From Kuschelorhynchus macadamiae (taxonomy: Eukaryota > Arthropoda > Insecta > Coleoptera > Curculionidae), in contig JAUTXW010002455.1 in NCBI GenBank assembly GCA_030620095.1, positions 321,501-385,500 of the forward strand: DNA of 64,000 nt, written 5' to 3'. The notes under the pieces were generated by a model. It had not been told where the DNA came from. It saw nothing but the letters and a program-made list of their open reading frames with translations, and did no database searches. The translations under genes were made by a program, and so were the position numbers. Of the stretch, positions 32,191 through 45,700 are shown piece by piece. Each line of letters opens with the position of its first letter. Within the stretch, counting starts at the first letter, position 1.

Positions 32191-32245
32191 TTACGATGGG
32201 TATCACCTTTTTAGACTCTTTCTTACGATGGGTATCAACTTTTTA
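32191..32245 (+). repeat. 23-bp direct repeat, 32-bp period
   Basis: TTACGATGGGTATCA(C/A)CTTT... occurs at 32191-32213 and 32223-32245 with one mismatch. Confidence 0.9.
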
Positions 32246-33397
32246 TACCCTATATATTATTGTTAAAATCGTATAACATAATTTGACATTTTCAGTATGT
32301 TCGAGTGGGCAAACTAACTTAAAAAAAAAATAAATTACAATGTCAGCATGTAAAATCTGGCGATGTTAAACAGGCAGTTAATCTTAAAAAAACTTGAAAC
32401 AGAAAATCGTAATCAAAATGTACTCAACATTTTAAAACACACTGTATAGATCGTGTACCTGAAAAGTTCGTAGCAAACCGCAATATTTTCATCGTTGATT
32501 TCTAGGAAATTATTATTGCAGATTAAAGCTGAAGAAATATTGTTTTTGGTAACGTCCAGTTTTTACCTTTGAGATAGAGTGCGTTTAAATAGTAAAAACA
32601 TATGCGTTTGAAAGTTTACCTACACATAAAAAATTTAGTTTTTAGAACGTAAAATTACCGAATATGGGAATATAAAGCATAGTTTTTTTTTGGTTAGAAT
32701 TTCCAGTTATTGTGGAATTTTATCTTGAAAATCAAAAATACAAAATATTTTTTTAAAATTTTGTTTCAAGCTAAAGTTCTAAAATAAGTGTAACTTGTAT
32801 TAAAATACTTTATTAGGCTTTTATACATATATTTTCATGTTCTATGATCTTTAATTTTACAAAATTTGTAAAATATTAAACCCACATTTAATTTTTTTAA
32901 CACCATGTACAGGATTTTCCTATATATTTTGCCACCCACCTAGCGAGAGTTTATTTGAATAGATACGTTGTAAATACAAAAATTGTAGGGTATAAATCAT
33001 CAGAATTTCTTATCATAAATGCTAAAATATTATTGGCTAATATCAATTTTTCCGCCATACTTCTTTTATTGGACCTTCAATAATTGCTTTTTTCCATAAT
33101 CTGGTACCCTGCAACATGCCCTACATAAGTTAGGTTTTTGAATTTTAATTTTGGCTGAAACATAACTGAGTAAAAGCAAATGGCTCGTTTACGTGAAACA
33201 GCCTGTACACTACTTTTTTACGATGTTTATTTGCGGTTTCTTTCGTTCTTTTTTACTGTATTTCCTACTAGCAGTCATAAATAAACGTTTCATTATTATT
33301 AATGTAGTATTTTTTATACAACTTTTATTTGCAATAATTTTTTTTGCAAAAATTTCCATTTGTCAAGAAGTTTCAGGACACGCTGTATGTATATGCC

Positions 33398-33557
33398 GAA
33401 TCAAACGACTGTTATGTATTATTTTTCACAAGAATGCTTGTAAGTATATTCGGCACTTGCCTATTTGCCACGGGTTGTCGGTGAATGTAGCACAAGCCAA
33501 TGGGGGTGCTGTGTAAACCTGTTCAAATGTTTGTCAAGTACACCAGTCGTTTGATTC
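33398..33557. repeat. 14-bp perfect inverted repeat, 132-base spacing
   Basis: GAATCAAACGACTG (33398-33411) and CAGTCGTTTGATTC (33544-33557) are exact reverse complements inside the hAT element, perhaps the ends of a small nested insertion. Confidence 0.75.
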
Positions 33558-33761
33558 CGCCTTAAATACAATACTAATGCAATGGAGACAAAATATTTAT
33601 TGTGAAAAAAAAAAAGAATAATATTTTTAGATAGTTTCTATAACAAATTACAAATTTATTAGTTTTATGAAAGAAGCCACAAACAGCAGGTTACGAGTTA
33701 ATCATACAATACCTCCTACTTTTAACAATATCAGCCTTCTATTTCTACCTACATCTATAAG

Positions 33762-33899
33762 TTCATCGCCTTTTTTAATGATATTAGGTTCTTTGTTCGA
33801 AGATAGAAAAAAGTATCTATTTTTCTTGTTTTCGTAACAATTTCACGTTTTTCCTGTTGTTTTTTTCTTTTAGCAGCTCCGCTTATTTTGCTATATTTT
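33762..33899 (-). pseudogene. N-terminal scrap of a hAT (ZMYM-like) transposase
   Basis: The minus strand reads KISGAAKRKKQEKREIVTK then RKIDTFF, like the S-G-A-x-K-R-K ... x-FF start of ZMYM-like hAT transposases. It lies at the 5' end of the element as expected for minus-strand coding. Confidence 0.5.
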
Positions 33900-34309
33900 A
33901 TATTGACACAATACACAATACAAAACGAAAATCAAACTATTTTTTGCTGTTACTTTTTTACCACCCTACACGGCATATAAGCTTAGTCAATACAGTAACA
34001 ATGTTGGTCGATAGTAAATACGTGCTTCCCCAGGCCCGTAAAGTTTACAGGCCTCGCGTGCTTCCCTCCCCGGCAGAAATGAATAGTAACATTATTGCAT
34101 AGTTGCTAGTTCTACTTCACTGTTTCATTTTATAGAGTAAGGAATAGGTAATAAATTTTTGATTTCCTTAAATTTAAATGTAATTAATATTCCGAACTTA
34201 AAAAAATATTAATTTTTATAAGTTTTAGATTGTTCGCGGGGCTTCAAAGCTCGCGGGCCCCCAGCGATTGCCGGCTCACAGGGCGGGCCAGTCCGACACT
34301 GGATGAAGC

Positions 34310-35404
34310 CACACTGCTAGTGAAACATCATAAGTTTATTCTCTTTAATATAGTGGATGTTTTAAGTAAAAATTGTTAGTTTTTTACTTAGTGCCATGAT
34401 CTGAATTTAATTTTTCTGAACTTTCGTGTGCGACTGGCAGTGTAGAATAGATTTTTAAAGACTTTTCCCTTGGTCTGCGCAAGTATAACATTTTTCCAGT
34501 TGAATACAAAAATGAAAAGAAATATCTCTGTTTTTAATCCTTTTTATCCCAAGAGTGGACCCAGATAAGTGTCTTGTAGGTGGGGGTTAAGAACCTGATT
34601 AATTATATCCACATCGATACGTTTCTCCCCCTTCGGATTCTCCGTGGCTTGATCGTACAAAACAGTGCACTTCATGATACGCATTTTCGGAATGATTGTA
34701 TGACCTGACGAAATGGTGAACGCAAGTTGAACACGATCGCATTTACCAATTTGTTCAGTATAATAATTTTATTTTCCACATTTCAGTTTAATGAGGCACT
34801 GAATTAAATAACTACCCGTAGATGGAAGTAATTTAATTAATCATAAAAAAGTGAAATAATTTTTATATTTGTTTTGTGCTTGGGCAGATCACAGCAATTT
34901 TCTACCCTCAGATGTAAAGTGAACTATTTTTTTAAATATTGGTTTTCTTAATTATTAATTTACTTAATAACATAATTACTAAAACAATATCAGTTGCAAG
35001 ATAACAAGTGCAATGAAAATTAGCCATCATTTTCGACAAAACTTAACGAATGCAACTTATATTGTATAAAAACACGATGTGTGATATGATGGCGTATTTG
35101 CTGTAGCTATACATGATTGATGTTAGCCTGCTTGAGAAAGTATTTCCAAAACTGCGTGTTTTTATTTTTATCCAATCATTTAATGTGCGTAAAACGTGCC
35201 TGTTCATGTGTGTGAGCAGGAGGGGTCTTTTTCTGATTATGCTCCAAAACGATTACTTAGTTCTTTTATGTTATTTTTATTATTCGCCACAAACAAAATC
35301 TTAATTCAAAAGAAGATAATTACCTGATAAGATCCATAGGCAGTCTTAAGTTCTGTGTTCACTATGAAGGTACCCGAGGGACGACACTGAAAAATATCTG
35401 TTTT
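34310..35404. other. No gene seen
   Basis: AT-rich; the open frame at 35113-35304 has no recognisable motif. Confidence 0.45.
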
Positions 35405-35446
35405 CTGGACGTTTCGGGGGAAAATCTACCCCCGTCTTCAGTGTTC
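35405..35446 (-). other. Hammerhead-like motif 2 with a strong helix
   Basis: The minus strand reads CTGAAGA, then CGGGGG and its complement CCCCCG around an 8-base loop (35415-35434), then AAACGTC. With the helix taken as GGGGG/CCCCC the flanks are CTGAAGA-C and GAAAC, very near the hammerhead core CUGANGA ... GAAA with one extra base. Such motifs are known in Penelope-like elements and other repeats. No helix III or I was worked out. Confidence 0.4.
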
Positions 35447-35579
35447 GCGATTCTGCCGCCTTAAAATATATCCAAAATGCAATATAATAGAGCAGAAAAT
35501 GCTGACTCCTTGCTTAAAGGATGAATAGCTCAAGAATGCCCAGCTCAGCAGCTTAATGTGAATACATATTCATATTAAT

Positions 35580-37400
35580 TTTTTTTATTTTTTTTATTTT
35601 ATTTATTTATACATACACTGTCTTACAGGACTACGTCCCAGTTACAAAATAGGTACAAAACAGCAATTACATATATAAACATAGTTTTAGCAAAATTAAA
35701 TACTTAAATAATAGGAAGAAACAAAATACAATTTAAACAATAAACATCAACAGTATACAAATGCAAAAAAAACAGGAAATATAAAAATAAGAACAAAAAG
35801 CTAGTGGTAAAAATGTCTTTTGATCGTGCCCAGGTTACAATTTAAAATGTCATATGAATTTTTGTGATAATTATAGTTACTACACATTCGGTTAATTGGT
35901 GAAAACTTGTAAATGTTTGTCCTACAAGGGGGTAAATAAAAAGTATCAGAGCTACGAAAGTTTAGTTTTGACAATAGTTCTTCGGAAATAATTCTGTTGT
36001 TAATAAGTTTATGGAGAAATAGCTGGGAAGAACATACACGTCTCTCGTCAAGGCTGATAAGCGAAAACCGATGCAGCAACTGATCGTGGGGAAAACCTCT
36101 AATTGGGTATGCTCTATCAGCTCTAAACCACAATGCTTTGGCAAATCTCCTCTGTACTAACTCGATACAGTCTATATGGACTTTATAAAAAGGACACCAA
36201 ATTATTGACGCATATTCCAGTTTCGACCTTACTAAAGAGAAATACAACGTTTTTACAGGCAAAATAGTTTGAGAGTCGCGAGTCGTTCGTAGAAGCTGTT
36301 TGATACTAAGTCAGTCATGTGAGGTACAAAAGAAATTGTTTTATCAAAAACAACACCCAAGTCTTTAAAAACATCCGGACGAGTAAGGGTAACACCATTG
36401 ATAATATAATTAAAGTTAATAGCGGTATATTTTGTCGTAAATGTCATAACATTGCATTTAGACACGTTTAAATCCAGACGATTCACAATACAATCATGCA
36501 AAAGTCAAGGTTTCGTTGTAACTCAAGGCAATCATTTACAGAGGATATATTCGAGAAAATTTTTAAATCGTCTGCATAAAGCAGACAGTGGGACGAAAGA
36601 TTGTCAACAATATCGTTGATAAATAGGGTGAACAAGAGCGGACCAAGTATAGATCCTTGGAGAACTCCTGATGTTGCCAAATATTCGCTCGACTTGGCCC
36701 CACCATAAGCTACGAACTGTTTTCTATTTTGTAGATATGAGGTAAAAAATAATATCAAATTGTCGGAGAATCCAAAATGTTGTAGTTTTTGCAGCAGAAT
36801 CGTGTGGTCAAGTCGATCAAATGCTTTGGAAAAATCAGTGTATATGACATCCGTTTGTCCACGTTGATCTATTCCTTCAGCCAGAAACTGAGTAATACAA
36901 ACCAAGTTAGTAGTTGTCGAGCGTCCCTTGACAAAGCCGTACTGCGCAGGTGAAATTAGATTTTTAAGTTTGCCCTAGATATTATCATGAAGGAATATTT
37001 CAAAGACTTTGGAAAAATTAGCGATGATAGAGATGGGTCTAAGATTGGTAATGTCCAGTCTGTCACCTTTTTTATAGACCGGACACTTCCAAATATCTGG
37101 CATTGAACAATTTGTTAGACACTTAAAATTATTGAGAGAGGATAAGAAAAAATACCTGCACAATCTCCACTATAAAGCTGGAACATCGTCTGGACCAGTA
37201 GTCAGCTTAGGCTTTATTCGCATTATTGCACTAAAGACGTCAGACACATTAAAATTAGAAATATTTATATTTAAATTTGAAAACATAGGTGACAAAGTTA
37301 TGGGTAAATTAGAGGGAACAAGATAAGAGCTACCAAAAAAATCTGCGAAAGCACACACAATTTCATCAGCTGTGGAAATGCATGGAGAAGGAGTCATATT
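35580..37400 (-). pseudogene. 5'-truncated Jockey-like LINE reverse transcriptase
   Basis: Nearly the whole RT is readable on the minus strand. The blocks in order are KPKLTTGPDDVPAL (37170 region), WKCPVYKKGD...LRPISI (36975-37163), QYGFVKGRSTTTNL, TDFSKAFDRLDH, GVLQGSILGPLLF and YADD (36483-36905), a shifted frame at 36253-36501 (DLGVVFD), then VRSKLEYASIIW...RRFAKALW (35801-36262). The first three open parts share one frame, split by two TAG codons; two frameshifts follow. The endonuclease is absent. A T-rich (A-rich on the minus strand) tail at 35580-35610 marks the 3' end. CATATT occurs on both sides, a weak target duplication. Confidence 0.85.
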
Positions 37401-37607
37401 CTAGTTTACTTCCAGTTCGCTTATACTTGAATAGCCTTAAATCTAATTCTGTGCCTAATGTACACTTGTACACGTTAAGCAGATTTCAGGAAATAGAGCG
37501 GTTTGTCAGATAATTGTAATTCTCCAAGCCACGTCAGCAAAGGACCGCTTTCTCCTCCATAAACATAATAAGCTTCCCACCAAACATCTTCCGGATCGAT
37601 GTTAAAT

Positions 37608-37775
37608 ACAGATCACAGAGGACTAAGGCTTGACCGAGATCATATAAACTGGATGGAAGGTGACCAGACCAGAGTTCTATTCTTATATGAGTCAAGTTTC
37701 GTCAGTATGATAAATACAAAAGACTATATAGACCTGAAAATCGATATGCTCAAAACAATATACTTTTTAGAGTGA
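37608..37775 (+). pseudogene. Tc1-like transposase fragment
   Basis: One open stretch reads TDHRGLRLDRDHINWM then TRVLFLYESSF, matching the HR-x-x-RL-x-WA-x-x-H-x-x-W ... VLFSDES-x-F block around the first catalytic Asp of Tc1 transposases; here that position reads Y. Nothing else of the element is recognised. Confidence 0.6.
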
Positions 37776-38556
37776 GAGTTAGTTAAGATGTGATATTTGC
37801 AATAATAAACAGACTTGGGGTTTTATTATTTTGGAACCTGATACCACCTTAGTCTGTTTAATTGAATCTAATTTTCTGTGTATGCAGGATAAAGTGTTCC
37901 CGCATTCTGTTGCAGATGTTCAGAATTATTTGAAAGATGTAGGAACTGAAACTGCCAAAAGTCTGGATTTGAAGCACATACAATGAAAAGAGTTTTAAAG
38001 TGGCCGAAAGTTTAGCAGCCTGCAATGCGTCAGAACTGCCCTATGTAATAATTAGTTTAATTTATATTTCAATTTGCATTACCAGTTTTTGCTCCTTTCT
38101 GATAGACTTATCTCCATATATTTTGTAGTTCTAAATCTATATTGTGTAGATCTTAAATTCTCTAGTTTCTATATGATAATTTTGACTTACAAAAAAAATT
38201 ACATTTTTAATTTAGCTTACGGGTCTGCAATGAACATAACATTTCTACAGAGATTTTCCGTCCTTGTTCGGTGTAGATTGGCAATACCGAACGTTGATGA
38301 AAGAATGTACTTTCATCTTATTTTAGCCTTAAAGATGACCTCATATAAAGATCTAAACGTTGAAGTAGTGAAAAACTAAGGTCTTTTATTAATCAAAGAA
38401 GGGGCCATGCACGAATCTTATGAAAAAGTGCTCTCAGTGCATTATCTTATATATTTACTATGTTGTAGTTCTCAACCGTTTGAACAAAAGCTATCATTGT
38501 CACAACATAATTGTTCGAGCGGTTTTGGTGACACTGGGTGTTATTGTTCAAATTCC

Positions 38557-38617
<61 letters not shown>

Positions 38618-40899
38618 CTACAGTTTTTAATAACGTTAACGGTATGACTTTTAAATCCTACAAATGATTTTTTTCAAAGAAATCCTGCTGATAGTTTTTT
38701 TCATAATTCAATAGATAAACTTATTTCCAGTTTGGTGTTAAGAACGTATACTTTTGTTCTTAAATCAGCTAAATCCGCACTTATAATCTAACACAATAAT
38801 ACACATAGTTACAATTTTTAGACCATTTTATTGGCTGAGGCATTTATGTTACATTTATATTTAATTACTTTTACACATCTATTATAGGTATCAGGATAGA
38901 TAGTAATCATTCAAATTTTCATTTAAATGCAACTCTTTTACATTTTGTTAATTGCATATTTCTGATTATCTAGAAGTATGGTATTGTACTTGTGTCGGTC
39001 TTTCTTTATTTAACATGTTGTAATACACTCTTATAAGAGTTGCGCGTTATAATAAATTTATCGATAAGGTTTACTCTAAAATGCGGAATCCTAAGCTGAC
39101 GTGCCCTGTGCATTTAGGAGAAAACTGTTAACAGCAGAGTTATCAGTCAACAAATTTATTACAAAAATATTTAGGCCGTCAAATTTACTATTTATGCCTA
39201 AAACTAACAGCGTAAACCCTAGCGATAAATTAAAGGACGTTAATACATTTCGATCAATAAAGGATTGAAGAAGTTACAAGGGTACAGTCGTGTATTTTTT
39301 TGCTATTCTACAATGTGCTTGGTAGAGTGTAAAGTCTGTTAACTAAAAATATTCTGTAATGAAATATTTTTAGTTCTAGAACTTGCATAGTTGTGCGTAA
39401 TAGTGCATTTGTGACATTAATTAAAACGATTCTAAAATTTGGATAAATCAGTGCATTTTCTATAATATAGATATTTTGACATCCATACAATTATTACGTT
39501 CACTAATTAACTGTTAAAAAAAATAAGTTTTGTTATTATTTTTTATTATTAAAAATTGTAGTTCAATAATATTATTAATAAGAGATTACCGTGTCAGCGC
39601 GTTGGGAGAATTTAACTAAACAACATTAAAAAATTAATAAAATGTCCATTGCTGTTGACACGGCCCTGTCTTATTATAGTTGCAATTGTATTATTATATG
39701 GTTTCGACTCCTTAAACAGTGTTTGGAATAAATAAAAAATTAAAACTTGGTTAAAAAATTAATTAATAAAAATATTTCAATAGAGGATTTTAATATGGGA
39801 CATCCCAAGTATACACAAAAGAGTGAATACTATATAATATAACTACTATTATAATGTGTTACTCAAAGTCAAACTCTTTATAATCTTCGCAAGTGATTGT
39901 GTCTTAGAGCAAACCCAATTTTACAGTGGACTTTGGGCAATACATTTTATAGAAGGACTTAAAAATGAATTATAAGACATCTTTATATTTACATGAAAAT
40001 ATAAATAATAACAAAAATAACTATTATATTAATTATAGATATTTATTACTAAGTCTAGCAATTTGCTAGGACGTACTGACAACACTACCTATAACAAAAT
40101 AAAAAAATTATGAATATTTAAGCTCCACCTGTTAATATGTGATTTTTATTGCGTCGTTTCAAATGATATTTTTATACTTATTACTTTTCGTTTCCGTGAT
40201 AAAGTAGATAGGTACAATCCATTTACCTAAATTTAAAGTGTATTACTTTTTAGAAAGCATGAATAAATCGGTACTATAATAGAAAAAAATATCTTAGGCA
40301 AGTAAGGAATTATTACAAATTAATTACAAAATTATTTAATACCTAAACCAGGACATCTGTAATATAAAATACAGTTGAACAATAAATCAATTACATGTAC
40401 GGAATAAATGCTTTTACTTTTGTTACAGACGACCATACTGTAAATATTAGATATAAAGTGAAAAAAAAGTTAAAATAAATTACTCTAAAAGTAAATAGCA
40501 GCCTAATGAAATATATTAGCTCCCTCAAATGAGGGAATTAATATATAATATGTTACATACCATTTGAAGTATTTAGAGAAAATTATAATATATAGATATT
40601 ATCTATTTAAATAAAAATAGTGTATTAAGTTAGTCTTTTAACCTGGTAATATTACAAGGTGTTTGGTGCACGCATATTTTTATAAATATAAAATAAGGCT
40701 TAATTCAAAAATATCTTGAAATTGTATTTTTTGGTGTAATTTACAAACATACAGGGTATTTCGTATTTCTGAAATCAACATCTGTTTCTTAATTATAACA
40801 TTTTGTATATTAACGGCCAAAGTGAAACATTGTTTATTCGATTCATCGAATTATGTCCATTTTAAATTTCATTAATTTTCAATAGAGCTTGACGATTTT
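37776..40899. other. No gene seen; one microsatellite
   Basis: AT-rich, with a (TA)n run at 38560-38614. A weak inverted repeat (CCGTGTCA near 39590 and TGACACGG near 39656) is the only other structure noticed. Confidence 0.5.
38560..38614. repeat. (TA)n microsatellite
   Basis: An uninterrupted TA run of about 55 bases. Confidence 0.95.
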
Positions 40900-42730
40900 A
40901 TTATTATTATTATTATTTAAAGTGAAAAAGCGTCACAACGCATCCCGTGGCTCCGACTCCACGGGGCGTTACGCGTCACCTGTAGAAGAACAGCCACTCT
41001 TTGCATTCGTTTAGTCAGAGGTCGTCGGACAAACTCAATTGCCCCAATAAACGGAAGGAACCAAGAACGACAGCCCTCTGCGTGTTCATCGCCAGATGGT
41101 GCATGCTGGTATTTTTTTTCTTCAACTCTGTCAAGAATGCGTCCTTCGTTCTTCTCCAAACGCCGACGATGAGTACCTCAAAACATGCTACATTATAAGC
41201 TCAACATATTTCGCTTTTTTTTTCTCTTTCTTTAACTTATATGTTTGTTTCTGCTGGGGCAGAAAATTCAATGGCGTTCATCGAATTATTCTGCTTGTCC
41301 AGCAGAACAATGTCAGGGTTATTAGACTGAACACGCGTTGTAGTATGAAAGACGTACTGTTTCAATATCATTCGGAGCGTATGGGAGCGCTGGTGTTTCA
41401 CAGATATTATAGACATGCTGTAGCTGATAGTACAGCACCCGAAGTGTTGCATTATGTCGATTAATGTTGTTGAAACAGAATGCACTGGGCAAGCTAACAG
41501 CAAATGCATAAGTGTTTGGGGATGCTGACGACATGTCCTGCATCGTCTAAGTTGGAGAATTGGTTGCGGTATATAAGGGTGATAATTACTCCGTTTTGGC
41601 AGGCAAGCCGAACACCTTGGTTTCAATCAGTAAGAAAATATCCGGTTTGTTGTGACTGATAGGTCGACCCCTGATTATCTGTCAATATACTAGTCCTTCT
41701 TATTCAACCAGTGATTGAGGTACCTACTTATAGTAAGGTTGCATGCAATTTATTTCCTTTCTTGCAGATATCTTGGTGCAGCATTCCGACTACTCTGCTG
41801 TGGCGGTTCAAATAGTATTCTACGAACTCTCCCCCACATATTTTGCATTTATCATCACCCATTACCTGTTTCAGAATGATTTTCCGGCAATTCTTTGTAG
41901 ATATAACCTGATCTTTTGTCGCATCTATAAATTATTCAAAAGAAAGCGGTTAACTACCTTATCTGTTTTGCACAGATGTTTATTCAGTACAAACCTTTCC
42001 CCCTTTTCTCTAGGTTAGTACGTTCTGGCGGTGGACCAAATATGATGATAATATTTGTACTTGATAAAAGTTGTTCTTACAAGTTTATCGATTCTCTGCA
42101 TATCTATTTGCGTCTATGTAAGTATTTTAAATGTACAGACGATCAACGGGATGGCCTAAATATTTGCTTGAAACTTAAACGCTTACATTTTTTTTCTTTT
42201 CTTAGAGGAGAAATTTCCATATTATTGGCTACTATAATACCCTCCGTCTCCCGCACAAATCCGCTTTCCGCAGGTATAAATGAGCATTTTCAGTGTCAAA
42301 TTCCGTTTGAATTGATCTACTAAAGGTCGTAACAAATTTTAGTTGAGTATGTAGTCTTTGCAAGATGTGTACAGTTTTAAATCGTCCGTGCAAAGTAGAT
42401 GGCTTTCGGGTGTCGATTATGTAGTCTTCTCCCTCTGGTTTCAGTATAGAGCCCAGTGGGTTAAGAGCCATATAGAAGAGAAGTGGACTGTCCTTCTGGA
42501 ATATGCCTCAAACTATTAAGATGTTTTTAGTGATATATCCACTACCAGATGACATTTTGACAATTATAGACGTTTTCCATGACTTCATAGTGGCTTTCAA
42601 GAAATCTCACAGAGCCTTGTCGACTTTGTAAAGCTTTAACATTTTATGTATCCAGATGGAAACAGAGTCAAAAGCCATACTAATTGACCCATGCTACAGA
42701 TATATTCTTCTTTCTTCTGAAAGCTTATTG
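40900..42730 (-). pseudogene. Second R2-like LINE relic
   Basis: The minus strand holds, in order, a decayed WVN-x-YGFDSVS block with KLYKVDKALRDFL (42560-42720), matching DY-x-KAFDSVPH. It continues with MALNPLGSIL (42440-42471), a TDDLKLYT catalytic-type motif (about 42380-42410), then CRTCRQHPQTLMHLLLACP and NPDIVLLDKQ...IEFSAPAETN (41237-41626), the C-terminal zinc-like and restriction-like region. The 3' end near 40905-40918 is an (AAT)n tail on the minus strand. It belongs to the same broad type as 29400-30960 but is in opposite orientation and diverged. Confidence 0.65.
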
Positions 42731-45700
42731 GTACCAATAAACTTGAATTTTATTCAATCCTGAACTACTAAAATCAAAATGGAAGCGAATATCACTAAAC
42801 CCTTTATTGTTGAAATAGAATGAAAAAATCATTCATTACTGCCGATAATGCATCAACTCTTGTTCTTATATATATCACCATGTGTATCATTGGCTATAAT
42901 TTTTCAATGATGGTTTTTGAAATATATCGATTTTAATTATCATTATAGTATGTAAACAATGCTCATGCTAATAATAATATTGTCAAACAAATTGTTACAC
43001 TTAAAGCACTAAAGTTGATTTTAATTTCGAAGCATTGAATACACTGTACCCCTGAAGTTTACTTTCTGGATTTATTCGGGTAATACACTGCCAGTGTTCT
43101 TTTATATTTAATAAAATAAATATTATACCTTTGACAATATATTTTATAAAATGTAATCTATTGGAAATTATTAATCATATATTTGAAAAAAAAGATCTTA
43201 CAATAAATGCTTTTGATTCAATTATCAAAATACCCCCAACAGAAGGTAAGCAAGTCTTTCTACTAAGGTCACAAAGGATTACACAAAAATGTCCCGATTT
43301 ATATTTAATTGCTCCTACTGATTAGGCTATTACCTTCGACATTTAAATATATCAAGTATTGAATATGGACGAAATGTAAATTTCTGATAAAAGATTTCTT
43401 TGCCAAAGATCGTTTCTAAAATAAGTGATGAACAAAGCGGCCTACAAACCATTTACCTCACTGTTTTGGTCACAGCAAGCCTTTTTTTTTGTAATGTGAA
43501 AAGTAAATAAAAGTAGAAACCAGTAGATATGTTTTATAACATATTTTTTTCATCGTGGTTGTTTAAGATTGTTTTGATTTAAAGGTCATTGGCCTATAAT
43601 ATATATAATTTTAAAAATTTGCATTATTACGTTATAGAGATTCGGCCTTATTCGTCAGAAGTTTTTATCTGAGGATGGTTCTTTTATGATAAGATCTACT
43701 CAAATTTAAAATTTAATGACCTTAAAAATTCCCTTTAATATATTCCTTGCCTATAAAAAAAGACCATGTAACTAAAAATCATTTTCACTACTCTTAATAA
43801 TGACATCCGAAACTTGGTATGAACACAAGTTTCATAAAATTGTGGCTACCTAATACTAATGCCTGGGGCACCTTTCATATATAGGTTAGGTTACACTCAT
43901 TTAATGCTGATTTCGAGATTCTTCTTCAAAGCCCATTCTGCGGATGTTATGTTTAAAGTCACAATTGTCAATAAGAAACCTACAGCAGTTTCGAGCTCTG
44001 TTGAAAATATTCTCTGTTATCCTCTTCCTAATAGGAAAGGGATAAACGGGGCCTAATATACCCAAGTATCCTGATCACTAAACCATTATATTTTATTTCT
44101 TTGCATACTATGATTAGATTGTTTTGTTTCTAACTATTTTTAAACTTTATCTAATATTCACTGCATGAATCAGACATTCAGAATTGAATCATAAAATACG
44201 ACTGCTTTAAAATCAGTTTAGATATATATTCTAAAAGAAATGCTAAATATTATGATAATAATATTCAAATTAATATACAAGTTGCGTTTGTTAAATTTTG
44301 TGATTGGTATTTACTCGTAGTTAAGATCATTTATTCGAACAATTAACTCTTGCTTTTTAAAGTTTTATCAGACCATGTTAAATAAGTACATGCTATCTTT
44401 TTTCTTTTACGAAGTTAACCTTTAAGGTGGTTCTTATTAATTTTTCCTTTACCTCTTGCTTTATTTTTAATACAAACCTATCGGAAGAATTACATTAATC
44501 CATCATTTAAGGCTAATCTTAAAACATACATTTAAATGCTAACGAAAATGTTTGCACGTACATATTTGACATGCTTTTGACTAACCGCAAATCTAACTTT
44601 ACAATCTTCACCTTAAATTCTTACTGATAAAATTAATCTAAACCGAAAAGATCATAAACCGAAACAAAAAGCTTTTAATAATTAAAATATTGAAATTAAT
44701 ACTTAAGGGCAACAACCTGATTAATATTTGTAATTTACAGTAAACATTATTTGTAAAATGACTGACAAAGTTAAAGCAAAAGGTAGACATGAACCTTCCT
44801 TTAGATTAGCTTTCACTGTATTATTTTTAACATATTGTGTTATAATTTTTTTAATATTTTATTTTTCTAAAAAAGCGGTGTGTACCATTTACACATAAAG
44901 ATAATTCCCTGTATGGATATTTAAGGAGTCCTCTTTTATAAAATATCTGGAATATCTGACAATTTACATTTTGAAAAAAAAGTTAAATATTTCACTTTTA
45001 CATATTATTAAACATTATATAATATATATATTTTTATCACATCGAAGAATATTCATACATAATTAATATCTATATATCTAAGCATATGTATATGCGTTTC
45101 ACAATTGAAAGACGGTTCTTCCATTTCCATTTGCCTAATATTAAAAAAATAATTTATCTGACGAATAGAGCAGCAAAATCTAAGTCACTCATAGTTTTCT
45201 GTAAATAAAAGAACCCTCTATAACAAAAAGAAAAAATGTGCAGAAAGTGCTGTAGTGCAGTTATGCTTTCTAAAACTACTTCAGGAACAATACTTCGTCG
45301 ATTATATTTACTAACTTTTTGGGAAATGTTGTTATTTTTTGAATTACCGACATTATACTTTTCTTTAGAAATGTTGTTAGTATTCCGAGAAAGGAAAAAG
45401 TTATATTCAACGTTTTCCTGTATTATTAGACGAATTAACTAAGTTACACCCCCGGCCAGGACACGTTATTTAAAAAAATAATTAGTGGTTTAAAACTAAA
45501 TGTTTCTTAACCGTTTATCTTATAAGATAGTTTCTGCCCTATAATGAGGTAGTTAGCAAGCGCTTAGTAAGTACAATATAATTCTATTAAATTACAAGAC
45601 TAAGTACCAACAAAACTTGTTCTTGTAATATAATATTTTATTACACATAAAATACGGATGAACCGAAGCAAAATTTTAATATTTAGTATAATGTTATAAA

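Larger units (their letters stand above)
31643..34301 (-). mobile_element. hAT-type transposon, internally gutted
   Basis: The ends CAGTGTCGGACCGGC (31643) and GCCAGTCCGACACTG (ending 34301) are inverted repeats with one mismatch. A perfect 8-bp duplication GATGAAGC lies at 31635-31642 and 34302-34309. The 2,659-bp interior keeps scraps of a hAT protein on the minus strand (33762-33899 and about 31930-32123) but no catalytic part. The remainder holds short repeats and a stem (33398-33557). Confidence 0.87.

Noticed and set aside
33193..33516. 107-codon hydrophobic open frame inside the hAT element
   Set aside because: Composition fits T-rich chance coding. It overlaps one arm of the 33398-33557 inverted repeat and runs opposite to the hAT gene scraps.
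43131..43325. 64-codon open frame, KIPPTEGKQVFLL and following
   Set aside because: Looks protein-like, but no family was recognised and there is no supporting splice or poly(A) context; left unannotated.
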